64,000 nucleotides of DNA from GCA-2746795 sp963747345 (GTDB lineage Bacteria; Chloroflexota; Anaerolineae; Promineifilales; Promineifilaceae): positions 113,561 to 177,560 of the forward strand of contig CAVVFA010000020.1 of NCBI GenBank assembly GCA_963747345.1, written 5' to 3'. Each line of letters opens with the position of its first letter. Within the stretch, counting starts at the first letter, position 1. Of the stretch, positions 56,860-64,000 are shown piece by piece. A program made the position numbers and the translations under genes. The notes under the pieces were generated by a model that was not told the DNA's origin, did no database searches, and was given only the letters and a program-made list of their open reading frames with translations.

Positions 56860-57921
56860 TAGGACTTACGCAGGGAGGATTGAGATAGTTGGTTGACGCA
56901 ATTGTTCACGCATATAGTTATCCAATAATCCCTGCTTGATTTGATAAACATTTGTTTGAGTTTCTTGGGCTATTTGGTTAAAGCGAACCCAGACTAACAT
57001 CGCACAAGCAATATGATTTCGCTGCGCTCGTTGTGAACGACATTGTGATGATTCTAACCCCGTCACTTGTTTGGCTTCACGGTGAAACTGCTCAATCTTC
57101 CAACGAATGGCACTTTCTTGTCGAGTAGCATCCGTCGAATCTTGAGAAAAGTCGTTAGTAACGACATAGTCCGTGCGCTGGGAAGACAACACAAGCCGGA
57201 ACAGTTTCAGTTGATGACCTTTTGGGAATTTATTAAGATGAACCGTTTTCCCCGATTCCAACTCGGTTTCAGACCAAGTAAGCGAATCAACACGATGATA
57301 GGGTTCCTCAGGATGTTCAGACACCTGACGATTGGCTTTGAGTGGGCAGTAGTAAATCTTGTCTGCCTTTTCGATCGTTTTCATTATTTCCATGGTGGCA
57401 TACCAACTATCCATCAACACGGTGCGGAACGGGAGCTTTTCAACGTAGAGAATCGTTTGCCACATGTCCAGTAAATGGTCGAGCTTACTGCGACCATCTC
57501 GTTCCGGGTCAAAGATTCGGTAATCGATGACCCAAAACTGTTCCGTATCGGGATTAACATAGACACAAGTCACAATGCCAATCCCCTTGATTACCTTTTT
57601 TGCATTGCCACTCCATTGGCGACGGACCAGTTCAATCATAAAGGAATGACTTTTGTCCAAAACGGTATCATCGAAAAGGATGTAGCCATTTTCCGAGAGA
57701 ACTAATTCTTGTCGCACCATTTGGCGCAATTCTCGAGGAGTAAGCTTGTTATCTCTCATCAATCGATTGATACGGTCATGACTAAATTGTTCACTATGGT
57801 CAGCAAAGTAGGTTTGAGTGTAATTGACTTGGCTGACCAATAAAAATTGACAGTAATCCCAGTGGGTTAATTTGCTCATTCATCCATTATCGCAAATTCT
57901 CACTGGATTGCGTAAGTCCTA
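56860..57921 (-). mobile_element. Second insertion sequence (IS701/IS4-like)
   Basis: 1062 bases. Perfect 13-base terminal inverted repeats TAGGACTTACGCA (56860-56872) and its complement (57909-57921). Target duplication ATGAA at 56855-56859 and 57922-57926. Transposase on the minus strand fills nearly the whole element. Confidence 0.9.
56866..57879 (-). CDS. DDE transposase of the second element
   Basis: 337 residues. First catalytic Asp in ILFDDTVLDKSHS, second in VLMDSWYATMEIM, Glu in RWKIEQFHREAKQVTGLE (YREK-like motif of the IS4/IS701 group). The stop codon lies inside the right terminal repeat. Family group is confident, exact family less so. No HIP copy in this element, unlike the first. 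Confidence 0.88.
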   Translation of the reverse strand: MSKLTHWDYCQFLLVSQVNYTQTYFADHSEQFSHDRINRLMRDNKLTPRELRQMVRQELVLSENGYILFDDTVLDKSHSFMIELVRRQWSGNAKKVIKGIGIVTCVYVNPDTEQFWVIDYRIFDPERDGRSKLDHLLDMWQTILYVEKLPFRTVLMDSWYATMEIMKTIEKADKIYYCPLKANRQVSEHPEEPYHRVDSLTWSETELESGKTVHLNKFPKGHQLKLFRLVLSSQRTDYVVTNDFSQDSTDATRQESAIRWKIEQFHREAKQVTGLESSQCRSQRAQRNHIACAMLVWVRFNQIAQETQTNVYQIKQGLLDNYMREQLRQPTISILPA

Positions 57922-58154
57922 ATGAAAAAGTAGTTGCATGTTTCGCTGATAAAGAATCAGGTCGGCTACGTTTGCTTGTACCGAATACGGCAACCAGTTA
58001 CAAAGACTTCTCTACAATTTTTGAAAGAGATCGTCGCTATCTACCTTTAGAAGAAGCAACGGGTTTGACAATGGAAGGTTTCATGCAGCAATTTAGCGAT
58101 CCTAATCAACCACAGTGCATTGAAACGCCAACAGAGCTTTGGGATTAGCCACCA

Positions 58155-58215
58155 AGACCCTAAGGGTTTGATACTCAGCGTGTTGAACCACTTGGAAACC
58201 AAACCCTTAGGGTCT
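58155..58215 (+). terminator. Strong hairpin after the interrupted lipoprotein gene
   Basis: AGACCCTAAGGGTTTG (58155-58170) and its exact complement (58200-58215), 16 base pairs with a 29-base loop. The same arm occurs at 52672, so it is a repeated element that may serve as a terminator. Confidence 0.65.
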
Positions 58216-58556
58216 CACGCGTGAATAGCATAACTTCATACTCGCATCAATAATATTCAAGAAAATTTCACAATTTCACAAGATTATCAATATATTAATC
58301 AATTATCTTAATAAAATCCTTGACAGCCATCAATTTTTTGATTATGATGGCTGCAAGTTGATAAATTTATCGTACCCTCTGTAAATTTTTTGGATGCATA
58401 CCTAAAATTTCCAGAAACCAAAGATTAAAAAAGACACGAAAAAACAAATCACGGAGCAAGCCGAACGTGCAGAGGTTAAACACAAGAAAAATCCTCCGCG
58501 TTCTCCGCGCCTCCGCGGTAAAAAAATCCGTGTCCTAGAAAAAGGAGTTTCGGTTC
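58216..58556 (+). promoter_or_regulatory. Promoter and operator of the DUF2089/SHOCT operon
   Basis: TTGACA at 58320-58325, a 17-base spacer and TATGAT at 58343-58348: a near-consensus sigma-70 promoter. CAGCCATCA (58324-58332) and TGATGGCTG (58345-58353) form a perfect 9-base inverted repeat covering the spacer and -10, a typical repressor site. The ~200-base leader ends with a CTCCGCG-repeat segment (58493-58520) and AAAGGAG before ATG 58557. Confidence 0.75.
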
Positions 58557-58937
58557 ATGAATCCTGTAATCGGCCAATGCCCCATCTGCCACGATACCTT
58601 GCACGTCACCCGGCTGCACTGCCGCAACTGCGACACTGCCCTCGAAGGCCACTTCACACTTGGTCGCCTTTACCAACTGTCACCGGAACAGTTGGGTTTT
58701 GTCGAAACCTTTGTGCGCTGTGAAGGCAAAATCAACCGCGTCGAGCAAGAAATCGGTATGTCCTACCCCGCCGTCCGCGCCCGTCTGACAGAAGTCATTC
58801 AGGCGATGGGCTATGAAGTTGGCGAACCGGAACCCACTCCCATATCCGAAGAAACACGCCGCGAAGTGCTTTCAGAACTCAGCGCTGGCACCATCAACGC
58901 TGACGAAGCGCTGCAAATCCTGCGCGGCGGCAACTGA
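58557..58937 (+). CDS. DUF2089 family Zn-ribbon/HTH protein
   Basis: 126 residues. Zinc ribbon CPICHDTLHVTRLHCRNC, then a helical domain with FVRCEGKINRVEQEIGMSYPAVRARL, an HTH-like segment, matching DUF2089. The tail LSAGTINADEALQILRGG is a SHOCT-like module shared with the next genes. As first gene behind a palindromic operator it is the best candidate for the operon's regulator; that is inference. Confidence 0.85.
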   Translation: MNPVIGQCPICHDTLHVTRLHCRNCDTALEGHFTLGRLYQLSPEQLGFVETFVRCEGKINRVEQEIGMSYPAVRARLTEVIQAMGYEVGEPEPTPISEETRREVLSELSAGTINADEALQILRGGN

Positions 58938-58939
58938 AA

Positions 58940-59015
58940 ACGGTGATCGGTAAACGGTAAACGGTAATCGGTGAACGGTAAACAGTTACCGATCACCGAC
59001 CACCGATTACCGAAT
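58940..59015. repeat. CGGTAAACGGTAATCGGT repeat with inverted arm
   Basis: Several near-tandem copies of CGGTAAA/CGGTGA units are followed by their complement (TTACCGATCACCGA, CACCGATTACCG). Likely forms a branched hairpin between the DUF2089 and SHOCT-like genes. Confidence 0.7.
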
Positions 59016-59040
59016 ACCAATCATCAAAATGGAGACTGTT

Positions 59041-59484
59041 ATGTCAACCGTGAGTCGTAAAGAAATCTTAGACCTGCTGGCAGCGGGAAAAATCAACGCT
59101 GCTGAAGCGGCCGAATTGTTAAACAACACATTCACCGAACCAGAAGTCACTGATAAAGAAGCACTGCTCAAAGCTGAATTCGATGTTGAGCCAGACATCA
59201 AAATTGTTGATCCGATGCCACTTAAAAAACCAAGCAATGGCAGCAACGGCCGTTGGTTCCGAGTACGTGTTAAGAACCTGGAGACTGGCAAAAACAAGGT
59301 CAGCGTCAATATTCCCATGCCGATGGTCAAGTTTGGCCTGAAAATCGGTCGTCAATTTTCGCCAGAACTGAACGAACTCGACCTGGACGAAATGTATGCG
59401 GCAATAGGCGAATCAGAACAAGGCATGATCGTGGATGTGCAAGATGAAGAAAGCAACGAACACGTCCAGGTCTTCATCGACTAG
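59041..59484 (+). CDS. SHOCT-like domain protein A
   Basis: 147 residues from ATG 59041 with GGAGA seven bases upstream (an in-frame ATG 59029 lacks one). N-terminal module LLAAGKINAAEAAELL, acidic linker, then RWFRVRVKNLETGKNKVSVNIPMPMVKFGLKIGRQFSPEL, which is shared with the protein at 62011. The final EESNEHVQVFID also matches that paralogue. No membrane segment. Function unknown. Confidence 0.8.
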   Translation: MSTVSRKEILDLLAAGKINAAEAAELLNNTFTEPEVTDKEALLKAEFDVEPDIKIVDPMPLKKPSNGSNGRWFRVRVKNLETGKNKVSVNIPMPMVKFGLKIGRQFSPELNELDLDEMYAAIGESEQGMIVDVQDEESNEHVQVFID

Positions 59485-59494
59485 TGGAAAAGCA

Positions 59495-59600
59495 GGAACA
59501 CAGAGGACACGGAGAAGACACGGAGATACACAGAGATTTAAGAGGTTTTTCTCTCTGTGAAGCTCTGTGTAACCTCTGTGAAACTCCGTGTTCCAAAAGA
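59495..59600. repeat. CACAGAGG/CTCCGTG repeat region
   Basis: GGAACACAGAGGACACGGAG and the complementary CTCCGTGTTCC end form a long imperfect stem with CTCTGTG copies inside. Same type as the CTCCGCG segment at 58493. Confidence 0.65.
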
Positions 59601-59610
59601 GGTTTTTAAC

Positions 59611-60871
59611 ATGAGACAAGAAAGAATTGAAACCAACAAGGCTCCCCTGATTGAGGTGGATGCCTGTCATGGGGATTTGGTGATACGGAGCTGGTCGGAA
59701 ACGGCCGTTTCCATCCAATCAGACCAATACGAAGCCAAACAGACCGAGGGCGGTCTCAAACTGAGCAGTCAAGGTTCATTGAAGCTCATCGTGCCTACCA
59801 GCGCCAGCCTCAATATCGGCAAAGTGCATGGCGACCTCGTCGTCAAGCGCGTCAGCGGTGATCTGAGCCTGCAAACAGGGGATGGCGACGTTGTGCTGGT
59901 GGGCGTTAAACAGCGCCAAGCTAGGCACCGTCAACGGCGACCTATCCGCCAAACAGATGGATGGCGACATCAGCGTCGAAACTGTCAACGGTGATACTAT
60001 CTGTCGGCAAGTGCAAACCGTCAACGCTGGCACCGTCAACGGCGACATCAGCATTCGCTTTGCCAACGGTTCCGCCAATCTGCAAGAAATCAACGGCGAC
60101 ATCAACCTGCGCGGTATCAGCGGCGAGGTCAACGTCAAAACCGGCAACCGTGACGTCAACGTCAGCCAAATTGACGGAGCCATCTACCTGCCGCACATCA
60201 ACGGCGACATTCGCCTCGAAGGGCCGCTGTCTGCTGGTAAACACACCTGCACTGCCAACGGCGACATCGTGCTGCGCTGGCCCGCCGACGCGCCCGTCAC
60301 CCTCAACGCTCAGGCGAGCAGCATCAAAAACCGGCTGATGCTAGACGCCGTTGAAGAAGGGGCAGGCAGTTTGAACGGCCACATTCAAAACGGCGCGGCT
60401 GTGCTCAATTTGGAAGCGAAAGGACGCATCGTGCTCAAAGAATCGCAGTTGGTCAAAGATGAATGGGAACAGGACAGCGGCGAAGATTTCGGCTTTGACT
60501 TTGCCTTCGATTTCGCCGACATTGGCGAACGTATCAGCCGTGAAGTGGAGCAAAACGTCAGCCGCATCACGGCGGAAATTCAAAGCCGGTTCGGGCCTAA
60601 CTTTGGCGAGGAAATCTCGGAAAAGTTCGCCCGTAAAGCAGAGCAAGCCGCCGCTAAAGCTGAAAAAGCGGCCGCCCGCGCCCAACAACGCGCCGAACGG
60701 CATCAAGCGCGAGGCCATTGGGCACCGCCACCGCCGCCCGCGCCCAAGCCGCCTAATCCGCCTAAGCCTAAATCATCGCCCGAGGAGCAAATCAAAATCC
60801 TTAAGATGGTGGAACAAGGTATTATTTCGCCCGAAGAAGCGAATACGCTGTTGCAGGCGTTGGAAAGGTAG
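59611..60871 (+). CDS. DUF4097 beta-helix protein with SHOCT-like tail (frameshifted)
   Basis: 419 residues after removing one extra base near 59915. N-terminal and central regions hold about ten short beta-repeats of the form x-V-NGD-I-x (TVNGDISIRF, EINGDINLRG), the DUF4097 solenoid seen in LiaX/YvlB-type envelope-stress proteins. Then an acidic helix, an Ala/Lys-rich coiled coil (KAEQAAAKAEKAAARAQQRA), a proline-rich hinge and a C-terminal MVEQGIISPEEANTLLQAL module. ATG 59611. The repeat DNA itself (TCAACGGCGACAT) is nearly tandem. Confidence 0.82.
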
Positions 60872-60922
60872 CCCCTCCCCCTCCCTAACCCTCCCCCAAA
60901 GGGCGAGGGCTGGGGAGGGGGT
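60872..60922. repeat. CCCTCCCC/GGGGAGGG inverted repeat
   Basis: CCCCTCCCCCTCCC and GGGGAGGGGG arms around AACCCTCCCCCAAAGGGCGAGG. Widely seen short REP-type element; could end the upstream transcript. Confidence 0.7.
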
Positions 60923-60980
60923 AGAAAACACATCACGTATGAGGTAGAATAAGCAAAATCACGCGAACCTGGTTTTTCTT

Positions 60981-61977
60981 ATGGTCATTACTGCACCATC
61001 GATTGATCGGCCTGGAAATGGGCCTCGTCCTATAAATTTAAACAAAGACATTCCGCAGGTGCTGGAGTTATTACGGCTTGTCTTTGGGGAATCGTTAGAT
61101 GCTGAGGGGCGACGGATGTTGCAGGGACAAACGGCCGTTACCGGACAACCAGCCATTCTCTACCGCTTCAACCCGATGGCGAGCCGTCTTTCACGCGGTT
61201 TTGTGTGGGAAAAGGATGGCCGGATTGTGGGCAATGTGACGCTGCTCGATACGAAGATAAACGGCCGTTATCTCATCGTCAATGTCGCGGTTCATCCAGA
61301 TTTTCGGCGACAGGGCATCGCCCGCATGTTGATGAACGCCACCATAGAGCATGTTCGCCAGCAACATGGGCGAGAAATTCTGCTCCAGGTGGACAAAGAC
61401 AACAGCCATGCTATTACCCTTTACCATGATCTCAATTACCAAACAGTGGGCACCATGACCACCTGGACAGCAGACGCCGGGCGCGTCCATCCCATTCAAA
61501 GCCACCTGACTATCCCCATGCGTCAGATCAAGAGCAACGAAGGTCAAGCCGCTTACGAACTAGACGTCCTGGCCTTGCCGCCCAATCTCAACTGGCCGGA
61601 ACCGATTCCCAAAAATACGTATCAGTTTGACCATTGGCGACGCTTCTCCAACTTTATGAATGCCCGCAATCATGAAACGTGGATCACGACAGATGGTATC
61701 CGCCTCACTGGCAGCGTCAGTTTGTGGAGCGAATGGGGACGCACGCACCAACTAACCTTACGGGTGCATCCAAAATGGCAAGGGGAATTAGAAACGGCCG
61801 TTGCTCGCCAAAATTATCCATCAACTGCCCTACATCCCCCGTCGGAGCGTGCGTATAGACCACCGTCACGACGACGAACTGACATCCGCCCTGCTCACTG
61901 AAGCAAACTTCAAACCCAGACGCACCCTCACCCACATGCGTCTGGATTTAACCAAAACAAATAGCAATCACCAATAA
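60981..61977 (+). CDS. GNAT-like acetyltransferase (frameshifted)
   Basis: 331 residues after removing one extra base near 61812. Acetyl-CoA site VNVAVHPDFRRQGIARML (the RxxGxA loop) near residue 105. A second, degenerate GNAT-like half follows. The restored C terminus (KIIHQLPYIPRRSVRIDHRHDDEL, then TLTHMRLDL) shows the family end. Placed inside the SHOCT operon; substrate unknown. HIP copies at 61130, 61260 and 61793. Confidence 0.7.
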
Positions 61978-62010
61978 GGGCAAGCCAATGGCTCGCCCAA
62001 GGAGTAAACC

Positions 62011-62391
62011 ATGGCCAGCACAGAAGAACGGATGCAAATCCTAAAAATGATAGAAGAAGGCAAAATAACGGCCGCCGAAGGGGCAGAATTACTCCGTGCC
62101 TTAGACCAGGATACCAGCAGTCCGCAAAACCAACCGTTAAAAGGGTCTAGTGCGCCCCGTTGGTTCCGGGTACGTGTCACCGACATGAACAGCGGCAAAA
62201 ACAAAGTCAATGTCAACATCCCCATGGGTCTCGTCAACGTCGGCATCAAAATGGGCGCCCGCTTTGCCCCAGAGATGAACGGCATGGAATATGAACAAAT
62301 CATGGAAGCCATCAAAAGCGGCCAACAAGGCAAAGTGATGGATGTCACCGACGACGAAAGCGGCGAACGTGTAGAAATCTTCGTCGAATAA
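62011..62391 (+). CDS. SHOCT-like domain protein B
   Basis: 126 residues. Starts directly with the module MIEEGKITAAEGAELLRAL, then RWFRVRVTDMNSGKNKVNVNIPMGLVNVGIKMGARFAPEM, homologous to protein A. AAGGAGTAAACC precedes ATG 62011. Terminates the operon; a hairpin follows. Confidence 0.8.
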   Translation: MASTEERMQILKMIEEGKITAAEGAELLRALDQDTSSPQNQPLKGSSAPRWFRVRVTDMNSGKNKVNVNIPMGLVNVGIKMGARFAPEMNGMEYEQIMEAIKSGQQGKVMDVTDDESGERVEIFVE

Positions 62392-62421
62392 GTCAAAAAC
62401 AAAAATTTCTCCCTGAAAAAG

Positions 62422-62475
62422 CGGGGATTAGGCAATTTCGCGGTGATAAAACACCTCAAAATCATCTAATCCCCG
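62422..62475 (+). terminator. Terminator of the DUF2089/SHOCT operon
   Basis: CGGGGATTAG (62422-62431) and CTAATCCCCG (62466-62475), with TTTATGTTTTAAAAA downstream. An AAAACACCTC loop separates them. Confidence 0.6.
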
Positions 62476-62509
62476 TTTATGTTTTAAAAATTCAGGGTGC
62501 GCAATTTGA

Positions 62510-62557
62510 CGAGGACTGAGCCTGTCGAAGTCCGGACTTCGACAGGCTCAGTCCTCG
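62510..62557. repeat. 48-base perfect palindrome of the TGAGCYTGTCGAAG family
   Basis: Symmetric around the TCCGGA centre (62531-62536). The arm TGAGCCTGTCGAAG is at 62517-62530, with its complement at 62537-62550. Outer bases CGAGGAC extend the pairing to 62510-62557. No loop, so it would extrude a cruciform. Confidence 0.85.
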
Positions 62558-62601
62558 TCTTGTGTCAGCAACTTATCCGTACACCTGAAAATTCGTTCTT
62601 T

Positions 62602-62630
62602 TTTACATTTTCATTAACTACGCCTATAAT
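62602..62630 (+). promoter_or_regulatory. Promoter of the Death-like-domain gene
   Basis: TTTACA at 62602-62607, a 17-base spacer and TATAAT at 62625-62630. The predicted transcript start is about 10-12 bases before the ATG at 62649, so the leader is very short and the mRNA nearly leaderless. Confidence 0.6.
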
Positions 62631-62648
62631 TCTGTGGCAGGAATCACC

Positions 62649-64000
62649 ATGACAGATTCAACGCCACTTAACTCAACTGAAATGCCAGAAAACGATATGA
62701 TTCCCGAGGCTCATCAAATCAGCCATCGGAAACTCAGAGAAATTATCATTGAGGTATTCAATCTTGATGATTTTCGTCTGTTCTGTTTTGATCTGGATGT
62801 TAATTTTGACGACCTCGGTGGTCCTAGTGACCCGTTAAGCGTTAGAATCGGCAGGCTCATTGACCATTTCCATCGCCGCCAACGGCTGCGCATCTTGCTC
62901 GTTTCACTCCGCGAAACGCGCCCCGCCATCACCTGGACACAGCTTTTGCTCGATGAAAACGAAGAAGCAACAACTTCTAGCACCGTTCCCCCAGCCATAT
63001 CACAGCAACCATCGTCTGCCTCAGACACCTTCATCGCCAATCGCAGTTTCATGGCACTCTTCCAGCTCATGCGCGGCCCTGAATCTCGGGAAGCCGTCAT
63101 CAGCTTCCAAACGGACTTTGAAGCAGCTTCCGGCCAAATTATCTTGATGAATGATTACAAACTCATTCATGATCTTTTCCAGGAATTGGAAAACCGCTAC
63201 TTCCTGATCGAAAATGATCGAAAACGGCTGCCAGATGACGAACTTGCTTGGGATAGTCTGGCACTCAATGAACCAGAATTGAATACAAAAATAGATGATG
63301 CGATTAGCATCGTCCGCCAATCTTCTTTTTCTCAAGAAGCTGACCGCTGGGTTACACAGTTGGATAAAGTAAAAGTTGATATGGAAACGGCCGTTGAAGA
63401 TTTTGAGCTAGAAACCCTAAACAAAGCCACCCGGCTGCTGTATCGTGTCCTAAACCGAGAGCCGTCCCGCATCAACGCCCAGCTTATCGCCACCGCCAAC
63501 GCCCTGCGCCTGGACAACCTGGAACAAGCAATCACCGTCATCTGCGACAACATAGACGCCTCCGAATTTGGCAACGAATTTGAACTCATCATCCAAATAA
63601 AAGAAGGTGGCGGCGCCTTAGATGGCATCGACGAAAACTTGAAACAGCTGACAACCGAACATGATGCGTGGCAAGATATCGATGATGAACTGCGCCGTGT
63701 CGAAGCCACACTGGACAGCGGTATCGAAGAAACTCGAAAAACGCTTGGTACGATCTTCGAACCCATGGCTCGGCAAACTGATCGACGGGCGCACAGAAAA
63801 ATGGGCGATCGACATAGACGAAGTGACAAATAGCCTGGGAGAAGCCATAGACGGTGCCAGTATCGTCAAAGCACGCCGTTTATTCCGTCGGTTTCGCAGC
63901 CAAATTGGCCGTCGGTTTCGGCAAGTAGATTTAGAACTGTTAGGTCTTTGCCATAATTTGCAGAAAGTCGGTGAATCACTAGATTTTATTGTTGAGATCG
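62649..64000 (+). CDS. Effector-associated (Death-like) domain protein, 3' truncated (frameshifted)
   Basis: Begins at ATG 62649 (MTDSTPLNST); continues off the right edge after one extra C in CCC near 63760 (restoring FEPWLGKLIDGRTEKW). N-terminal domain LREIIIEVFNLDDFRLFCFDLDV, then DHFHRRQRLRILLVSL.ETRP, matches bacterial effector-associated/Death-like (EAD, bDLD) domains, which join conflict-system parts by homotypic binding. The rest is long alpha-helical (residues ~130-430) with coiled-coil character (EDFELETLNKATRLL). No catalytic domain is in view. HIP copy at 63386. Confidence 0.6.

Larger units (their letters stand above)
54292..58148 (+). pseudogene. Lipoprotein gene interrupted by two insertion sequences
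   Basis: Pieces: 54292-54687, 56573-56859 and 57927-58148. Removing element 1 plus one ATGAAT, and element 2 plus one ATGAA, rejoins NFDIYE to YVDGQLTILRLG and VDGDISNE to KVVACFADKESGR with no frame change, ending at TAG 58148. The N terminus has a lipoprotein signal (LLVFVFLAGLLAAC) and a Pro/Thr-rich linker broken by at least two indels. Mature domain has CDVPCWWG, unknown family, also seen in 'hypothetical lipoprotein' genes of Chloroflexota by impression. About 290 residues if repaired. Confidence 0.85.
866..63395. repeat. Highly iterated palindrome AACGGCCGTT
   Basis: About 45 exact copies by eye, usually within GAAACGGCCGTTTC. Start positions: 866, 4658, 8701, 9690, 11391, 11638, 12145, 12656, 13814, 13886, 15626, 15986, 16344, 16518, 16745, 17346, 17614, 18421, 18983, 19480, 20388, 20811, 21149, 21284, 21344, 22665, 22818, 25408, 32445, 39331, 44504, 49260, 49559, 50538, 51215, 51253, 54392, 54554, 55735, 59245, 59700, 61130, 61260, 61793, 63386. 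Chance expectation for a 10-mer in 64 kb at even base composition is about 0.06. Most lie in coding regions; a few are intergenic. Confidence 0.95.

Noticed and set aside
58940..59015. Repeat cluster considered as a CRISPR array or iteron origin
   Set aside because: Too few copies, units overlap and form an inverted structure; no replication gene nearby.
59882..60300. Near-tandem TCAACGGCGACAT units resembling a CRISPR-like array
   Set aside because: Spacing is irregular, units are in frame and encode the repeated NGDI beta-strands of a DUF4097 protein.

Overview
The window looks like a chromosomal segment of a Chloroflexota bacterium, probably class Anaerolineae. This is inferred from the gene set (DUF951, DUF2089/SHOCT-like proteins, a split membrane-anchored Cas4-like pair, a GH10 lipoprotein xylanase, a fused YabN-type gene) and from a 10-base palindrome, AACGGCCGTT, iterated about 45 times. 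There is no 16S rRNA gene to confirm it. I found no tRNA, rRNA or CRISPR array.

Layout. 1-5953: end of an alpha/beta hydrolase, a Cas4-like nuclease split over two membrane ORFs, tmk, a Ycf45/SpoIIIAA-like ATPase and a GNAT gene. 6214-9688: sdhCDAB. 9774-12316: small accessory genes (HD hydrolase, methyltransferase remnant, lipoprotein, F420-type nitroreductase, membrane protein). 12326-16177: aroE and a secreted GH10 xylanase (minus). 16396-18505: an anti-sigma/anti-anti-sigma/phosphatase partner-switching cassette, followed by DUF2277 and an ADP-forming acyl-CoA synthetase. 20951-23198: SH3-domain membrane protein and a YabN-type methylase/MazG gene.

23320-48487 (all minus) is the core gene-expression block: rpoB, rpsL, rpsG, fusA, tuf, then the S10, spc and alpha clusters through secY, adk, rpmJ, rpoA, rplQ, truA, rplM and rpsI. 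rpoC is not beside rpoB, infA and map are missing from the secY-rpmJ interval, and rpmC carries a C-terminal extension of about 80 residues. 48795-52221: a minus operon of site-2 protease, HD protein, prephenate dehydrogenase and glycosyltransferase. 52423-54140: DUF951 and a membrane glycosyltransferase. 54292-58148: a lipoprotein gene broken by two insertion sequences; removing each element and one target-site copy restores the reading frame. 58557-62391: an envelope-stress-like operon (DUF2089, two paralogous SHOCT-like proteins, DUF4097, GNAT) behind a consensus promoter overlapped by a palindromic operator. From 62649 off the right edge: a protein with a bacterial Death-like effector-associated domain.

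Quality note: at least 17 genes, including indispensable ones (secY, rpoA, rpsC, rpsK, rpsQ, adk), contain apparent frameshifts. Nearly all are single-base insertions and several lie in homopolymers. The simplest reading is consensus indel error, not gene decay. I give restored gene spans and mark where each break lies.
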